Below the pieces are notes generated by a model. It saw only the letters and a program-made list of their open reading frames with translations. It searched no databases and was not told where the DNA came from. A program made the translations under genes and the position numbers. From contig NZ_CP107970.1 of the NCBI RefSeq assembly GCF_036090055.1, forward strand, positions 932,501 through 996,500: 64,000 nucleotides of DNA, written 5' to 3'. Positions 26,079 through 33,970 of the stretch are shown piece after piece (positions within the stretch are counted from its first letter, which is position 1; the number at the start of each line of letters is the position of its first letter). Source of the DNA: Nocardioides sp. NBC_00368. GTDB lineage: Bacteria; Actinomycetota; Actinomycetes; Propionibacteriales; Nocardioidaceae.

Positions 26079-26157
26079 GCGAGCGTCAGCGAGTGAACCA
26101 TGAGCACAACACGCCGCTGCGTCCGTATTCTGGCGCTCGCGCTACGGAAGCGGCGGC
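26075..26157. repeat. Repeat-palindrome element, copy 3
   Basis: GTGAGCGAGCGTCAGCGAG at the preceding stop codon, then the dyad 26113-26126 with 26144-26157 enclosing TATTCT and containing TCCGTA/TACGGA half-sites. GTG follows immediately at 26158. Confidence 0.7.
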
Positions 26158-26694
26158 GTGAGACGTATGGGCGACCCGAAACGCTCCGGCAACCCCGCCC
26201 GACGGGCCGCGGCACAGCGTGAGCGGTCCTGGACCGACCGTCTGCCGCACCCGCCGCGTGCGCTCATCATCGGTGCGCTGATCGCAATCGCGATCGGCGT
26301 CGTGGTGCTGACCCGCGACCTCGGTGGCTCCGACGCTCCCGCGGCTGCTCCGCCCGGAGCGGAGTCGTCGGCCGCGCCGGTCGCCTCCGGGCCGGTCGCG
26401 TCCCTGGAGGAGTTCTGCGGTGCCGTGCAGACCATGGCGAACGCCCACGCCGCGCAGATGTCCACCCCGAACGACGAGAACGAGACCGCGCTGGGCCTGG
26501 CGGCGACGAGCCTGCAGTCGATGGGTGTCCCGGAGGGCACCCCGGCGGCTGCCGTCGAAGGCGTGCGGATGATGGTCGAGGACGCGCTGCGCACCGGTCG
26601 CGGCGAGGACCCGCTCGAGCGCAGCGAGGCCCAGAACATGGCCTACGAGCGACTCGGGGAGTTCCTCACCGAGACCTGCGGCACGGCGGGCTAG
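26158..26694 (+). CDS. Single-pass membrane protein of unknown function
   Basis: The 178-residue protein has a basic cytoplasmic N-terminus, one membrane helix (ALIIGALIAIAIGVVVL, about residues 35-51), an Ala/Pro linker and an external helical domain of about 100 residues with two cysteines (FCGAV and TETCGTAG) that could form a disulfide. No family recognised. It is the third gene carrying the repeat-palindrome element, so it probably belongs with the permease pair. Confidence 0.65.
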   Translation: MRRMGDPKRSGNPARRAAAQRERSWTDRLPHPPRALIIGALIAIAIGVVVLTRDLGGSDAPAAAPPGAESSAAPVASGPVASLEEFCGAVQTMANAHAAQMSTPNDENETALGLAATSLQSMGVPEGTPAAAVEGVRMMVEDALRTGRGEDPLERSEAQNMAYERLGEFLTETCGTAG

Positions 26695-26778
26695 GGATAC
26701 CCGGTCGACCGGGTATCCCTGGACTTGTCGGGTGTTTCAGTGCCTGACAAGTCCAAGTTTTCCCGGTCAACCGGGTAT
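26693..26778. terminator. 28-bp palindrome and stacked hairpins
   Basis: 26693-26720 is a perfect 14+14 palindrome that overlaps the stop codon of the preceding gene. A second hairpin follows (26721-26729 with 26746-26754) and then a partial copy of the first (cccggt/accggg near 26765). It lies between convergent genes and should stop transcription from both sides. Confidence 0.75.
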
Positions 26779-26807
26779 TCATGGGGCTGGTGTGACTCGC
26801 TGCCCCA

Positions 26808-28367
26808 TCAGGAGCTCAGGCGGCGGAGCAGGACGACCGCGTCCTCGAGCGTGGCCGGCTCGCCGGACGGGCTGGTCACGGCACGGTGCCGGTGCTCGAG
26901 GACGACCGTGTCCCAGGCGTCCTCGGACAGGTCGAGCTCCGCCAGCTCCTCCTTGGCGTCTAGGAAGCGGTGCTCGTGGGCCGCGGCGTCGGCCCACGGC
27001 GGCGCCGCGGCGTGCGAGGTGATCAGCAGGTGGCCGCCGGGGTTCACCAGATCGGCGGCCCGGCGCAGGATGGCGGTGCGGGGCAGCTCGACGGGGGAGT
27101 GGAAGAAGCTCGCGGTGACCAGGTCGTAGCCCCTGTCCAGGACGGCCGGGTCGGAGAGGTCGGAGACGACGAACCTGGCCCGTTCCTCGGCCAGTCCGGC
27201 CGCCCGCGCGGCCTCCTTGCCGCGACTGACCGCGTTCGCGGAGATGTCGATGCCGGTGGCCTGCCAGCCGTGCTGGGCCAGCCAGATGACGTCGGCGCCC
27301 TCGCCGGAGCCCAGGTCGAGCGCGGTCCCGGGCTCGAGGTCGGCGGCGATGTCGCCGAGCACGGTGTTGACCTTGCCGGACCAGATCCGGTCACTGCCGG
27401 CGTACCTCTCCTGCCAGAAGTCCACCGGCGCGGTCCCGGACGCGGCGCGGTCGAAGTCGTCGGTCACCAGGGTCGCGTTCACGAAGCTGCCGGCCATCGT
27501 GCCTGCGCTCATGCTGATCGGGACGTTGGCCATCGGGTTGGAGACGTTGCCGACCGCCCAGATCCGGTCGCTGCTGGTCTTGCCGGTCGCGTCGACGGCG
27601 AGGAAGCTGCCGACCGGGGTGTCGGTGCGCTCGAGGCCGAGGTGGGTCAGGAAGCCGTCGTGCGGGCGCAGAGCGCCGGCGGTGAAGATGGCGCCGACCT
27701 CGGTGGTCGACCCGTCCGCGGTACGCACCGCGGTGACCTGGTCACCCTCGCCGACGACCTCGACGACGGGGTCCGGCACGAGCGTGATCCCACGCGCCAG
27801 CAGCCGCCGCTCGTCCGCCTCCTCGATCTGGCCGAGGCCGGCGGTGAAGACGACGACGTCGTCGCTCCACTGCCGGATCAGCTGTGCCTGGTGCATGCCG
27901 AGCGGCGAGGTGGTCAGTACGCCGATCCGCCGGTCGCGCACCTCCCAGCCGTGGCAGTAGGGGCAGTGCAGCACGGTGGCGCCCCAGCGCTCGGCGAGAC
28001 CCGGGATGTCGGGGAGGTCGTCGGTGACGCCGGTCGCGACGATCGCGATCCGGGCGGCGAGCCGCTCGCCGTCCTCGAGGAGGACGCTCACGCCCTCCTC
28101 GCTCTCATCGAGGCGGGCGACGCGGCCGGAGCGGATCCCCACGTCGTACGCAGCCAGCTCCTCGCGCCCCTTGCGCAGCAGCTCCGCGGGGTCGATGCCC
28201 TCGTGGCCGAGGACGCCGTGCATGTGTGTCGTGAAGCGGTTGCGGGGAAGGCCGGAGTCGACCACGAGGGTCCGGCGGCGGGAACGGCCCAGCATGAGGG
28301 CCGCGGAGAGTCCGGCGGCGCCGCCGCCGATGACGATCACGTCGAGGTGTTCTGAGTGTGTGTTCAT
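26808..28367 (-). CDS. Fused thioredoxin-reductase-like oxidoreductase and SAM methyltransferase
   Basis: The 519-residue protein joins two enzymes. Residues 1-300 form an FAD/NAD(P) disulfide-reductase-like domain: VIVIGGGAAGLSAALMLGR, IVATGVTDDLPDIPG, the redox pair HCPYCHGWE and IWAVGNVSNPM. Residues about 310-519 form a class I methyltransferase with ALDLGSGEGADVIWLA. The fused form occurs in actinobacteria; its reaction is not established, but thiol reduction coupled to thiol or metalloid methylation is possible. It is divergent from an XRE-cupin regulator that probably controls it. Confidence 0.85.
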   Translation of the reverse strand: MNTHSEHLDVIVIGGGAAGLSAALMLGRSRRRTLVVDSGLPRNRFTTHMHGVLGHEGIDPAELLRKGREELAAYDVGIRSGRVARLDESEEGVSVLLEDGERLAARIAIVATGVTDDLPDIPGLAERWGATVLHCPYCHGWEVRDRRIGVLTTSPLGMHQAQLIRQWSDDVVVFTAGLGQIEEADERRLLARGITLVPDPVVEVVGEGDQVTAVRTADGSTTEVGAIFTAGALRPHDGFLTHLGLERTDTPVGSFLAVDATGKTSSDRIWAVGNVSNPMANVPISMSAGTMAGSFVNATLVTDDFDRAASGTAPVDFWQERYAGSDRIWSGKVNTVLGDIAADLEPGTALDLGSGEGADVIWLAQHGWQATGIDISANAVSRGKEAARAAGLAEERARFVVSDLSDPAVLDRGYDLVTASFFHSPVELPRTAILRRAADLVNPGGHLLITSHAAAPPWADAAAHEHRFLDAKEELAELDLSEDAWDTVVLEHRHRAVTSPSGEPATLEDAVVLLRRLSS

Positions 28368-28392
28368 GCCATCCAGTTCAGTGGCACAATGA

Positions 28393-28424
28393 AAGAACGG
28401 CAAGGGTTCTTGCTGAAATGGCAA
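28393..28424. promoter_or_regulatory. Candidate operator of XRE-cupin regulator
   Basis: AAGAAC-N7-GTTCTT (28393-28411) is a perfect dyad, followed by the imperfect TTGCTGAAATGGCAA (28410-28424). Both lie in the 73-bp divergent region. Confidence 0.5.
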
Positions 28425-28440
28425 ATGGGAGATGGAGCAC

Positions 28441-28998
28441 ATGATCGACGAGCTCAAGCAGGTCGGACCGCGGATCCGGGCGATCCGGCACAGCAAGGGG
28501 TGGACGCTCGAGCAGCTGGCCGCGATGGCGGAGATGTCGCCGAGCACGCTGTCCCGGCTCGAGTCGGGTAAGCGGCAGGCGAGCCTCGAGCTGCTGATCC
28601 CGTTGACCCGCCACCTCGGAGTCGGCCTCGACAGCCTGGTGACGCCGTCGGTGCCGGACCCGCGGGTTCGCCGGCCGGTGGTCCGCCGCGACGGAATGGA
28701 GATCGCGCCGCTGACTCCTGAAGGGTCACCGGTGAGCACCTTCAAGATCACCTACGAGCCGGTGACCGAGGTGCCGGAGCCACGGGTGCACGACGGCTAC
28801 GAGTGGCTCTACGTCATCTCCGGGAAGCTGCGGCTGCTGCTGGGCGATCGTGACCTGGTGCTGACCCGTGGCGAGGCCGCCGAGTTCGACACCCGGGTGC
28901 CGCACGCGATGTTCGCGACCGGCTCGCGCCCGGCGCAGGTGCTGAGCATCTTCAACAGCGACGGCGTGCGCATGCACACCCACACCGCCGAGGGGTGA
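28441..28998 (+). CDS. XRE-family regulator with cupin domain
   Basis: The 185-residue protein has an N-terminal helix-turn-helix (GPRIRAIRHSKGWTLEQLAA with SPSTLSRLESGKR) and a C-terminal cupin barrel (DGYEWLYVISGKLRLLLG, FDTRVPHAMFA). Members of this type sense small ligands or metals through the cupin. GGGAG at 28427-28431 is 9 nt before ATG 28441, but touches ATG 28432, so 28441 is chosen. Its position suggests control of the divergent reductase-methyltransferase gene. Confidence 0.85.
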   Translation: MIDELKQVGPRIRAIRHSKGWTLEQLAAMAEMSPSTLSRLESGKRQASLELLIPLTRHLGVGLDSLVTPSVPDPRVRRPVVRRDGMEIAPLTPEGSPVSTFKITYEPVTEVPEPRVHDGYEWLYVISGKLRLLLGDRDLVLTRGEAAEFDTRVPHAMFATGSRPAQVLSIFNSDGVRMHTHTAEG

Positions 28999-29039
28999 TG
29001 CTCGCCTCGATGTGAGCGACTGCCACCCGGTGTGTAAGA

Positions 29040-29054
29040 TGAGAATCGTTATCA
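29040..29054. promoter_or_regulatory. Zur box upstream of rpmE2
   Basis: TGAGAATCGTTATCA overlaps the end of a TAAGAT -10 element (29035-29040). Confidence 0.82.
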
Positions 29055-29076
29055 TTAGCCACAGCGGGAGGTCCCC

Positions 29077-29337
29077 ATGAAGCAAGGCATCCACCCCGTC
29101 TCCGGGCCGGTCGTCTTCCGCGACCGCTCGGCGGACAAGCTCTTCCTGATGCGGTCGACGCTCGTCGAGCGTCTCGCCGCCGACCACGAGCGCGTCACCT
29201 GGGAGAACGGCGAGACCTACCCGGTCGTCGACGTCGATGTCTCCAGTGCCAGCCACCCGTTCTGGACCGGGCGCGGCCGCGTGGTCGACACCGAAGGACG
29301 GGTCGAACGGTTCAAGCGTCGCTACGGGCGCGGCTGA
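29077..29337 (+). CDS. rpmE2: 50S ribosomal protein L31 type B
   Basis: The 86-residue protein starts MKQGIHPVSGPVVFRDRS and ends WTGRGRVVDTEGRVERFKRR, the type B L31. It has no cysteine, in contrast to zinc-binding type A. Under zinc starvation it replaces type A on the ribosome. GGGAGG precedes the ATG and a Zur box covers the promoter. The stop overlaps the start of the CobW-like gene (TGATG). Confidence 0.94.
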   Translation: MKQGIHPVSGPVVFRDRSADKLFLMRSTLVERLAADHERVTWENGETYPVVDVDVSSASHPFWTGRGRVVDTEGRVERFKRRYGRG

Positions 29338-30455
29338 TGAGCGCGCCCCGGCCGCGGTCGGCCCGCAACCTGTCCCGCCCCAAGGTGCCGGTGATCCTGG
29401 TCAGCGGGGTCGAGGAGGGCGCGATGCTCTCGGCGACGATCTCGCTGCAGTTCGGCCTCCCCGACGCGGTCACGGTCCGTCACGTCATCGACCCCGAGCG
29501 CCAGCTCCTCACCCGCGTCGTCAGCGACGTCACCGGGGTGATCGAGCACGAGGAGATCAACCTCGCTCATGCCTGCGTCGCCTGCGCGATCCGCGAGGAC
29601 ATCGTGCCGACGCTCGAGCGTCTCGCGGCCCAGGGACGCTGGGGGAGCATCGTGGCCTGCCTGCCGGTCGCCGCCGAGGCGGTCCAGGTCTGCCGGGTGC
29701 TCGCCTGGGCGCCGCGGATGGCGCCCCACATCGGCATCTCCGCCGTCGTCGCGGCGCTCGAGGGCACGACGGTGGCCGAGGACCTGCTCGGTCCCGACCT
29801 CCTCGACGAGCGCGGTCTGGCCACCTCCGAGGACGATCGCCGCGGCGTGGCAGAGGTCGCCAGTGCGATCGTGGAGTACGCCGACGTCGTCTGCATCACC
29901 GAGGCCCCCGAGCCGGAGGAGGAGTCGCTGGTGGCGACCCTCGCCCGGCCGCGTACGCCGGTGGTGACCGACCCCTCGCTCCTGGACGCCGCCGGCCTGG
30001 TCGCCGGTGTGCACCGCCACCACGCGGTGGAGGCATGGGTCGCCGAGGTGCGCCGCAACGAGCTGCCGCCGCTGCCCGAGGGTGGTGCGTGGCGGCTCGA
30101 CCTGCGCTCCGACCGTCCGATCCATCCGATCCGGTTCCAGGACGAGCTGGAGATCCTCGGCGGCGGCCCGCGCCGCTCGCGCGGCTGCTTCTGGGTGCCG
30201 ACCCGGCCCGACGACATCTGCGTGTGGGACGGCGCCGGCGGTCAGGCGAGCGTCGGCTCGACCCAGAAGTGGGGTCGTACCGATCGGCTCACCCGGATCG
30301 TCGTGGTCGGCATCGACGACGAGGCGGACGAGATCCCGCGCGCCTTCGAGCGCGCCCTGCTCACCGACCAGGAGATCGCCCAGCGCGGTCAGATCTGGGA
30401 GGAGTCCTGGGACGGTCTGGAGGACTGGCTCGGCCCCATCGGTCGTGCCGCCTGA
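29337..30455 (+). CDS. CobW/YciC-like zinc-response protein with degenerate P-loop
   Basis: The 372-residue protein has the outline of COG0523 GTPases, including a CobW C-terminal domain (PIRFQDELEIL onward, with RGCFWVPTRPDDICVW) and a cysteine motif (HACVACAIRED) in place of CxCC. The normal Walker A GxxGxGKT/S, however, is replaced by VSGVEEGAMLSATI, with no Lys-Thr. GTP hydrolysis is therefore doubtful. Related Zur-controlled proteins deliver zinc to client enzymes; this one may have become a nucleotide-independent zinc carrier. It lies in a Zur-controlled run of ribosomal protein genes. Confidence 0.82.
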   Translation: MSAPRPRSARNLSRPKVPVILVSGVEEGAMLSATISLQFGLPDAVTVRHVIDPERQLLTRVVSDVTGVIEHEEINLAHACVACAIREDIVPTLERLAAQGRWGSIVACLPVAAEAVQVCRVLAWAPRMAPHIGISAVVAALEGTTVAEDLLGPDLLDERGLATSEDDRRGVAEVASAIVEYADVVCITEAPEPEEESLVATLARPRTPVVTDPSLLDAAGLVAGVHRHHAVEAWVAEVRRNELPPLPEGGAWRLDLRSDRPIHPIRFQDELEILGGGPRRSRGCFWVPTRPDDICVWDGAGGQASVGSTQKWGRTDRLTRIVVVGIDDEADEIPRAFERALLTDQEIAQRGQIWEESWDGLEDWLGPIGRAA

Positions 30456-30490
30456 CCCGGACTGTCGACAACCATCAGAAGGAGGCCGCC

Positions 30491-30667
30491 ATGGCCGTAC
30501 CCAAGCGCAAGATGTCGCGCAGCAACACCCGTCACCGCCGGTCGAGCTGGAAGGCGACCCCGGTCGCCCTTGTGCCCGTGACCGTCGACGGACAGACCTA
30601 CGACGTGCCCCGGCGCCTGGTCCGCGCCGTCCAGCGCGGGCTGATCGATCCCGCCAAGGCCCGCTGA
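30491..30667 (+). CDS. rpmF: 50S ribosomal protein L32, zinc-free form
   Basis: The 58-residue protein begins MAVPKRKMSRSNTRHRR, the L32 signature. It lacks the four cysteines of the zinc-binding form. GGAGG stands before the ATG, and the gene follows the CobW-like gene by 35 bp in the Zur-controlled run. Confidence 0.93.
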   Translation: MAVPKRKMSRSNTRHRRSSWKATPVALVPVTVDGQTYDVPRRLVRAVQRGLIDPAKAR

Positions 30668-30692
30668 CCCGAATCCCCGAAAGGCTCACCCC

Positions 30693-30929
30693 ATGCCCAA
30701 GCGCCCGTCCGCGCCCGTCCGCAAGCGCCGCAAGCCGCTGCTCGATCCCGGTGTCACCGATGTCGACTACAAGGACGTGCAGCTGCTGCGTACGTTCATC
30801 TCCGACCGCGGCAAGATCCGCTCCCGACGTGTCACGGGGCTGACCCCGCAGCAGCAGCGCGCGGTCACCAAGGCCGTCAAGAACGCCCGCGAGATGGCCC
30901 TGCTGCCCTACACCAGCACCAAGGGCTGA
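30693..30929 (+). CDS. rpsR: 30S ribosomal protein S18, zinc-free form
   Basis: The 78-residue protein contains DYKDVQLLRTFISDRGKIRS and RRVTGLTPQQQRAVTKAVKN, typical of S18. It has no cysteine. It is the second S18 type found in zinc-response operons of actinobacteria, and lies between rpmF and rpmJ. Confidence 0.94.
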   Translation: MPKRPSAPVRKRRKPLLDPGVTDVDYKDVQLLRTFISDRGKIRSRRVTGLTPQQQRAVTKAVKNAREMALLPYTSTKG

Positions 30930-30944
30930 GAGAGGAACCCCATC

Positions 30945-31067
30945 ATGAAGGTCGTCAACTCCATCCGTTCGCTGAAGAACCAGCCGGGCTCGCAGGTCGT
31001 GCGCCGTCGCGGCCGGGTCTACGTGATCAACAAGCTGAACCCACGGCTGAAGGCTCGTCAGGGCTGA
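30945..31067 (+). CDS. rpmJ: 50S ribosomal protein L36 type B
   Basis: The 40-residue protein (MKVVNSIRSLKN..., ending LNPRLKARQG) is the cysteine-free L36 form. AGAGGA precedes the ATG. It ends the Zur-controlled run and is followed 11 nt later by a strong terminator. Confidence 0.93.
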   Translation: MKVVNSIRSLKNQPGSQVVRRRGRVYVINKLNPRLKARQG

Positions 31068-31078
31068 TCAATCGCGCC

Positions 31079-31118
31079 GACGGCGCCGAGTCCCCGGAAT
31101 CGGGGGCTCGGCGCCGTC
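31079..31118 (+). terminator. Hairpin terminator after rpmJ
   Basis: Arms 31079-31090 and 31107-31118 (gacggcgccgag/ctcggcgccgtc) pair perfectly with an inner cccc/gggg extension. Confidence 0.85.
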
Positions 31119-31168
31119 GTGCGTCGAGAACCATGATCAACAGACCGCGGCCCGGAGCGCGGCGAGCG

Positions 31169-31339
31169 TCAGCGTTCCTCGCGGAACTCGACGTGGCGCC
31201 GCACCACCGGGTCGTACTTGCTCAGCACGAGCCGGTCAGGAGTGTTCCGGCGGTTCTTCTTGCTGATGTACGTGTAGCCCGTACCCGCGGTGGAACGGAG
31301 CTTGATCTTGGGGCGTACGTCCGATGACCTGCTTGCCAT
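31169..31339 (-). CDS. rpmG: 50S ribosomal protein L33, zinc-free form
   Basis: The 56-residue protein contains RPKIKLRSTAGTGYTYISKK and RRNTPDRLVLSKYDPVVRRH, the L33 pattern, with no cysteine. It is read leftward from ATG 31339. A Zur box (31359-31373) and a TACAGT -10 (31357 to 31352 on this strand) lie just upstream, and the divergent ABC importer has its own Zur box. Confidence 0.94.
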   Translation of the reverse strand: MASRSSDVRPKIKLRSTAGTGYTYISKKNRRNTPDRLVLSKYDPVVRRHVEFREER

Positions 31340-31358
31340 GCTCAACCTCTAACTGTAA

Positions 31359-31373
31359 TGAGAACGGTTATCA
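31359..31373. promoter_or_regulatory. Zur box upstream of rpmG
   Basis: TGAGAACGGTTATCA lies one base upstream of the rpmG -10 element, in the divergent region with the ABC importer. Confidence 0.8.
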
Positions 31374-31426
31374 CTTAATCATAGCGCTACGCCCAAGGGC
31401 AGCCGAGTGTCTAACCGGTTTGGTGA

Positions 31427-31441
31427 TGATAACGATTCTCA
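31427..31441. promoter_or_regulatory. Zur box upstream of the Opp-type importer
   Basis: TGATAACGATTCTCA sits two bases upstream of TAGGTT (31444-31449), the likely -10 of the importer operon. Confidence 0.82.
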
Positions 31442-31478
31442 ACTAGGTTGTGGGCCCTCCTGACTGGAAGGCAACAAC

Positions 31479-33020
31479 ATGATCACCCGCCCCCACCTGC
31501 GTGGCGCCGCGGCGCTCGCCGCCGTCGCGCTCGCCGCGACGGCCTGCGGCTCCTCGCAGTCCGCCGCCTCCGACGCCCTGAGGATCGCCGGGCCGTTCGA
31601 GATCCACAGCCTCGAGCCGTCCTCGGACGGCTACTTCTTCACCCGGCTCCACGTCACCGAGACGCTGGTCACGGCCGACGTGGAGGGGAACCTCGTCCCG
31701 GGCCTCGCCACCGCGTGGTCGGCCGACGAGGCGAACAAGATCTGGACCTTCGAGCTCGCCGACGGCGTCGAGTTCCACGACGGCAAGCCGATGACGCCCG
31801 AGAACGTCGTCGCCGTGCTCCAGAAGATGGCCGCCGACGCCGCCAGTCCGCTCGCCGATGTCGGCGTCGAGACGATCCGTGCCGACGGGAGCTCGGTGGT
31901 GATCGAGCTCAGCGAGCCGAACGTGTCGGTTCCCGCGACGCTGTCCCACTACAGCACCGGCATCCTGGCTCCGTCGTCCTACGACGCGGACGGGAAGGTC
32001 GAGAAGGTCATCGGGACCGGTCCGTACGAGGTCGCCGAGGTGTCGCTTCCCTCCCGCATCGAGACCGTACGCGTCGCCGACTGGCGAGGCGTTGAGCCCG
32101 ACGTCGAGAAGGTCTCGTTCCAGGCGGTCGGCCGGGCCGAGAGCCGTGCGGTCATGGCCACCGGCGGCCAGGCAGACGTGGTCTTCGGTCTCGAGCCTGC
32201 CGGCCGCGAGCGCGTGGAGAGCACCGACGGCGTGGACATGGTCTCCGCCCTGCAGCCGCGCACCATCCTGATGAAGATGAACGCCGCTGATCCAGCCCTG
32301 AAGGACGTACGTGTCCGGCAGGCGATCAGCATGGCGCTCGACCGCGAGTCGATCGCCGAGGCGGTCCTGCGGGAGAAGGACATCGCCGCGACCCAGCTGC
32401 TGACTCCGACGCTGGCGGACTGGGACGCGGAGCTCGAGCCACTGACGTACGACGCCGAGCAGGCGAAGGCGCTGCTGGCCGAGGCCGGGTGGAAGGCCGG
32501 CGCCGACGGCACCGTCGCCAAGGACGGGAAGCCGCTCACGCTCGAGCTGCTGACCTACCCGGACCGTCCGGAGCTGCCCGCGCTGGCCACCGCGATCCAG
32601 GCCGAGCTGAAGAAGGTGGGCGTGCAGGTCGACGTCGAGGTCACGAACTCCAGCGAGGTGCCGGCCAAGCACGGCGACGGCAGTCTGCAGATGGCCCTCG
32701 TCGCCAAGTCCTTCGCGCTGATCTCCGACCCGCTGCCGACCGTGGCCGACACCTTCGCCGAGGGCGGCTCCGACTGGGGCACCATGGGGTGGAGCGACCC
32801 GGCTGTCGACGAGGCCGTGGCCGCGCTGATGGCCGGCGCCGAGGGTGAGGAGGCAGCCCAGCACCGCCGGACGATCGTGACGACCGCCCAGGAGCAGCTG
32901 CCGCTGGTCCCGGTCTCCTGGTACCGGATGAACGCCGCTGTCAGCGACCGCGTCGAGGGCTTCCAGATCGACGCGCTCGAGACCAGCTGGCGGATCACCG
33001 ACATCGAGCTGGCCGGATGA
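31479..33020 (+). CDS. Family 5 substrate-binding lipoprotein of Opp/Nik-type importer
   Basis: The 513-residue precursor has a lipoprotein signal (lipobox ATAC at about residue 22) and the SBP_bac_5 fold: LTPTLADWD, TWSADEANKIWTFELADGVEFHDG and VRQAISMALDRESIAEAV. These proteins bind peptides, nickel or metal-chelate complexes outside the membrane. Zur control of the operon points to zinc, either as an opine- or peptide-like zincophore complex (compare CntA for staphylopine) or otherwise. GGAAGG lies before the ATG. The stop overlaps the first permease gene. Confidence 0.88.
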   Translation: MITRPHLRGAAALAAVALAATACGSSQSAASDALRIAGPFEIHSLEPSSDGYFFTRLHVTETLVTADVEGNLVPGLATAWSADEANKIWTFELADGVEFHDGKPMTPENVVAVLQKMAADAASPLADVGVETIRADGSSVVIELSEPNVSVPATLSHYSTGILAPSSYDADGKVEKVIGTGPYEVAEVSLPSRIETVRVADWRGVEPDVEKVSFQAVGRAESRAVMATGGQADVVFGLEPAGRERVESTDGVDMVSALQPRTILMKMNAADPALKDVRVRQAISMALDRESIAEAVLREKDIAATQLLTPTLADWDAELEPLTYDAEQAKALLAEAGWKAGADGTVAKDGKPLTLELLTYPDRPELPALATAIQAELKKVGVQVDVEVTNSSEVPAKHGDGSLQMALVAKSFALISDPLPTVADTFAEGGSDWGTMGWSDPAVDEAVAALMAGAEGEEAAQHRRTIVTTAQEQLPLVPVSWYRMNAAVSDRVEGFQIDALETSWRITDIELAG

Positions 33021-33970
33021 CCCGCCTCGGGGGTGTGATCGCCCGCCGCGGCGCCCAGGCGCTGGCCGTGGCGATCGGCGTCTCGGCGCTCTGCTTCGTG
33101 ATCACCCAGCGGCTGCCGGGGGACATCGCCTACCGGATCGCCGCGGGGCGCTACGGCTACGACATGGTCGACGCCGACGCTGCCGCCTCGGTCCGTGACG
33201 AGCTCGGGCTCGACCGGCCGCTGTGGCAGCAGCTGGGGGAGTGGGTCGCCGACCTGCTCCGGCTCGACCTGGGCCGGTCCCTGGTCACCTCCCAGCCGGT
33301 CCTGACCGAGGTGAGCCACTACCTGGCCGCCACGCTCCAGCTGGCGGTGCTCTCGATCGTGATCGCGGTGATCGTCGGTGCCGGGATCGGTGTCGTCGCT
33401 GCCCGTCGGCCCGGTGGCTTCGCCGACCGGTTCTCGTCGCTGTGGGTGGCCGGCGTACGCGCCGTGCCGCCGTTCCTGCTCGGTCTGCTGCTGATGATCG
33501 TGCTCTCGGCCCAGCTGGGGCTCTTCCCGGCGGTCGGGCACGGTGACGGTGGCATCGTCCTTCCGGCGCTGACCCTCGGGCTGAGCCTGTCCGGGCTCAT
33601 CGCCCGGGTGACCCGTGACGCGGTGGTGGAAGTCCGTGGCTCGGCCTACGTGGAGTTCGCGCTGACCAAGGGGCTGCCCGAGAGGTGGGTGCTGGTGCGC
33701 CACGTGCTGCGCAACGCGGCCGTCTCGCTGGTGCCCTACCTCGGCGTGCAGTTCGTCGTGCTCATCGAAGGAGTCGTCGTGGTGGAGAGCCTCTTCGCCT
33801 GGGACGGGCTGGGCCACTCGCTGGTGCATGCCGTCTTCTGGCGAGACATCCCGGTGCTGCAGGCGTCGGCCCTCGTGCTGGCGCTGCTGATCGTGCTGGT
33901 CAACACGCTGGTCGACCTGGCGGTGCTGGGTCTCGACCCGCGGCCGCGGGGACGGGCGGTGACGGCATGA
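33017..33970 (+). CDS. Opp/Nik-type permease 1
   Basis: The 317-residue protein is a DppB/OppB-type permease with six helices. The N-terminal signature is ALCFVITQRLPGD, and the coupling loop is TRDAVVEVRGSAYVEFALTKGL with the EAA-like motif. It forms the channel with permease 2. It starts inside the binding-protein stop (ATGA) and ends overlapping the next ATG. Confidence 0.9.
   Translation: MTRLGGVIARRGAQALAVAIGVSALCFVITQRLPGDIAYRIAAGRYGYDMVDADAAASVRDELGLDRPLWQQLGEWVADLLRLDLGRSLVTSQPVLTEVSHYLAATLQLAVLSIVIAVIVGAGIGVVAARRPGGFADRFSSLWVAGVRAVPPFLLGLLLMIVLSAQLGLFPAVGHGDGGIVLPALTLGLSLSGLIARVTRDAVVEVRGSAYVEFALTKGLPERWVLVRHVLRNAAVSLVPYLGVQFVVLIEGVVVVESLFAWDGLGHSLVHAVFWRDIPVLQASALVLALLIVLVNTLVDLAVLGLDPRPRGRAVTA

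Noticed and set aside
24213..26157. Repeats as a CRISPR array
   Set aside because: The three copies are about 1 kb apart with genes between them, and no cas genes are present.
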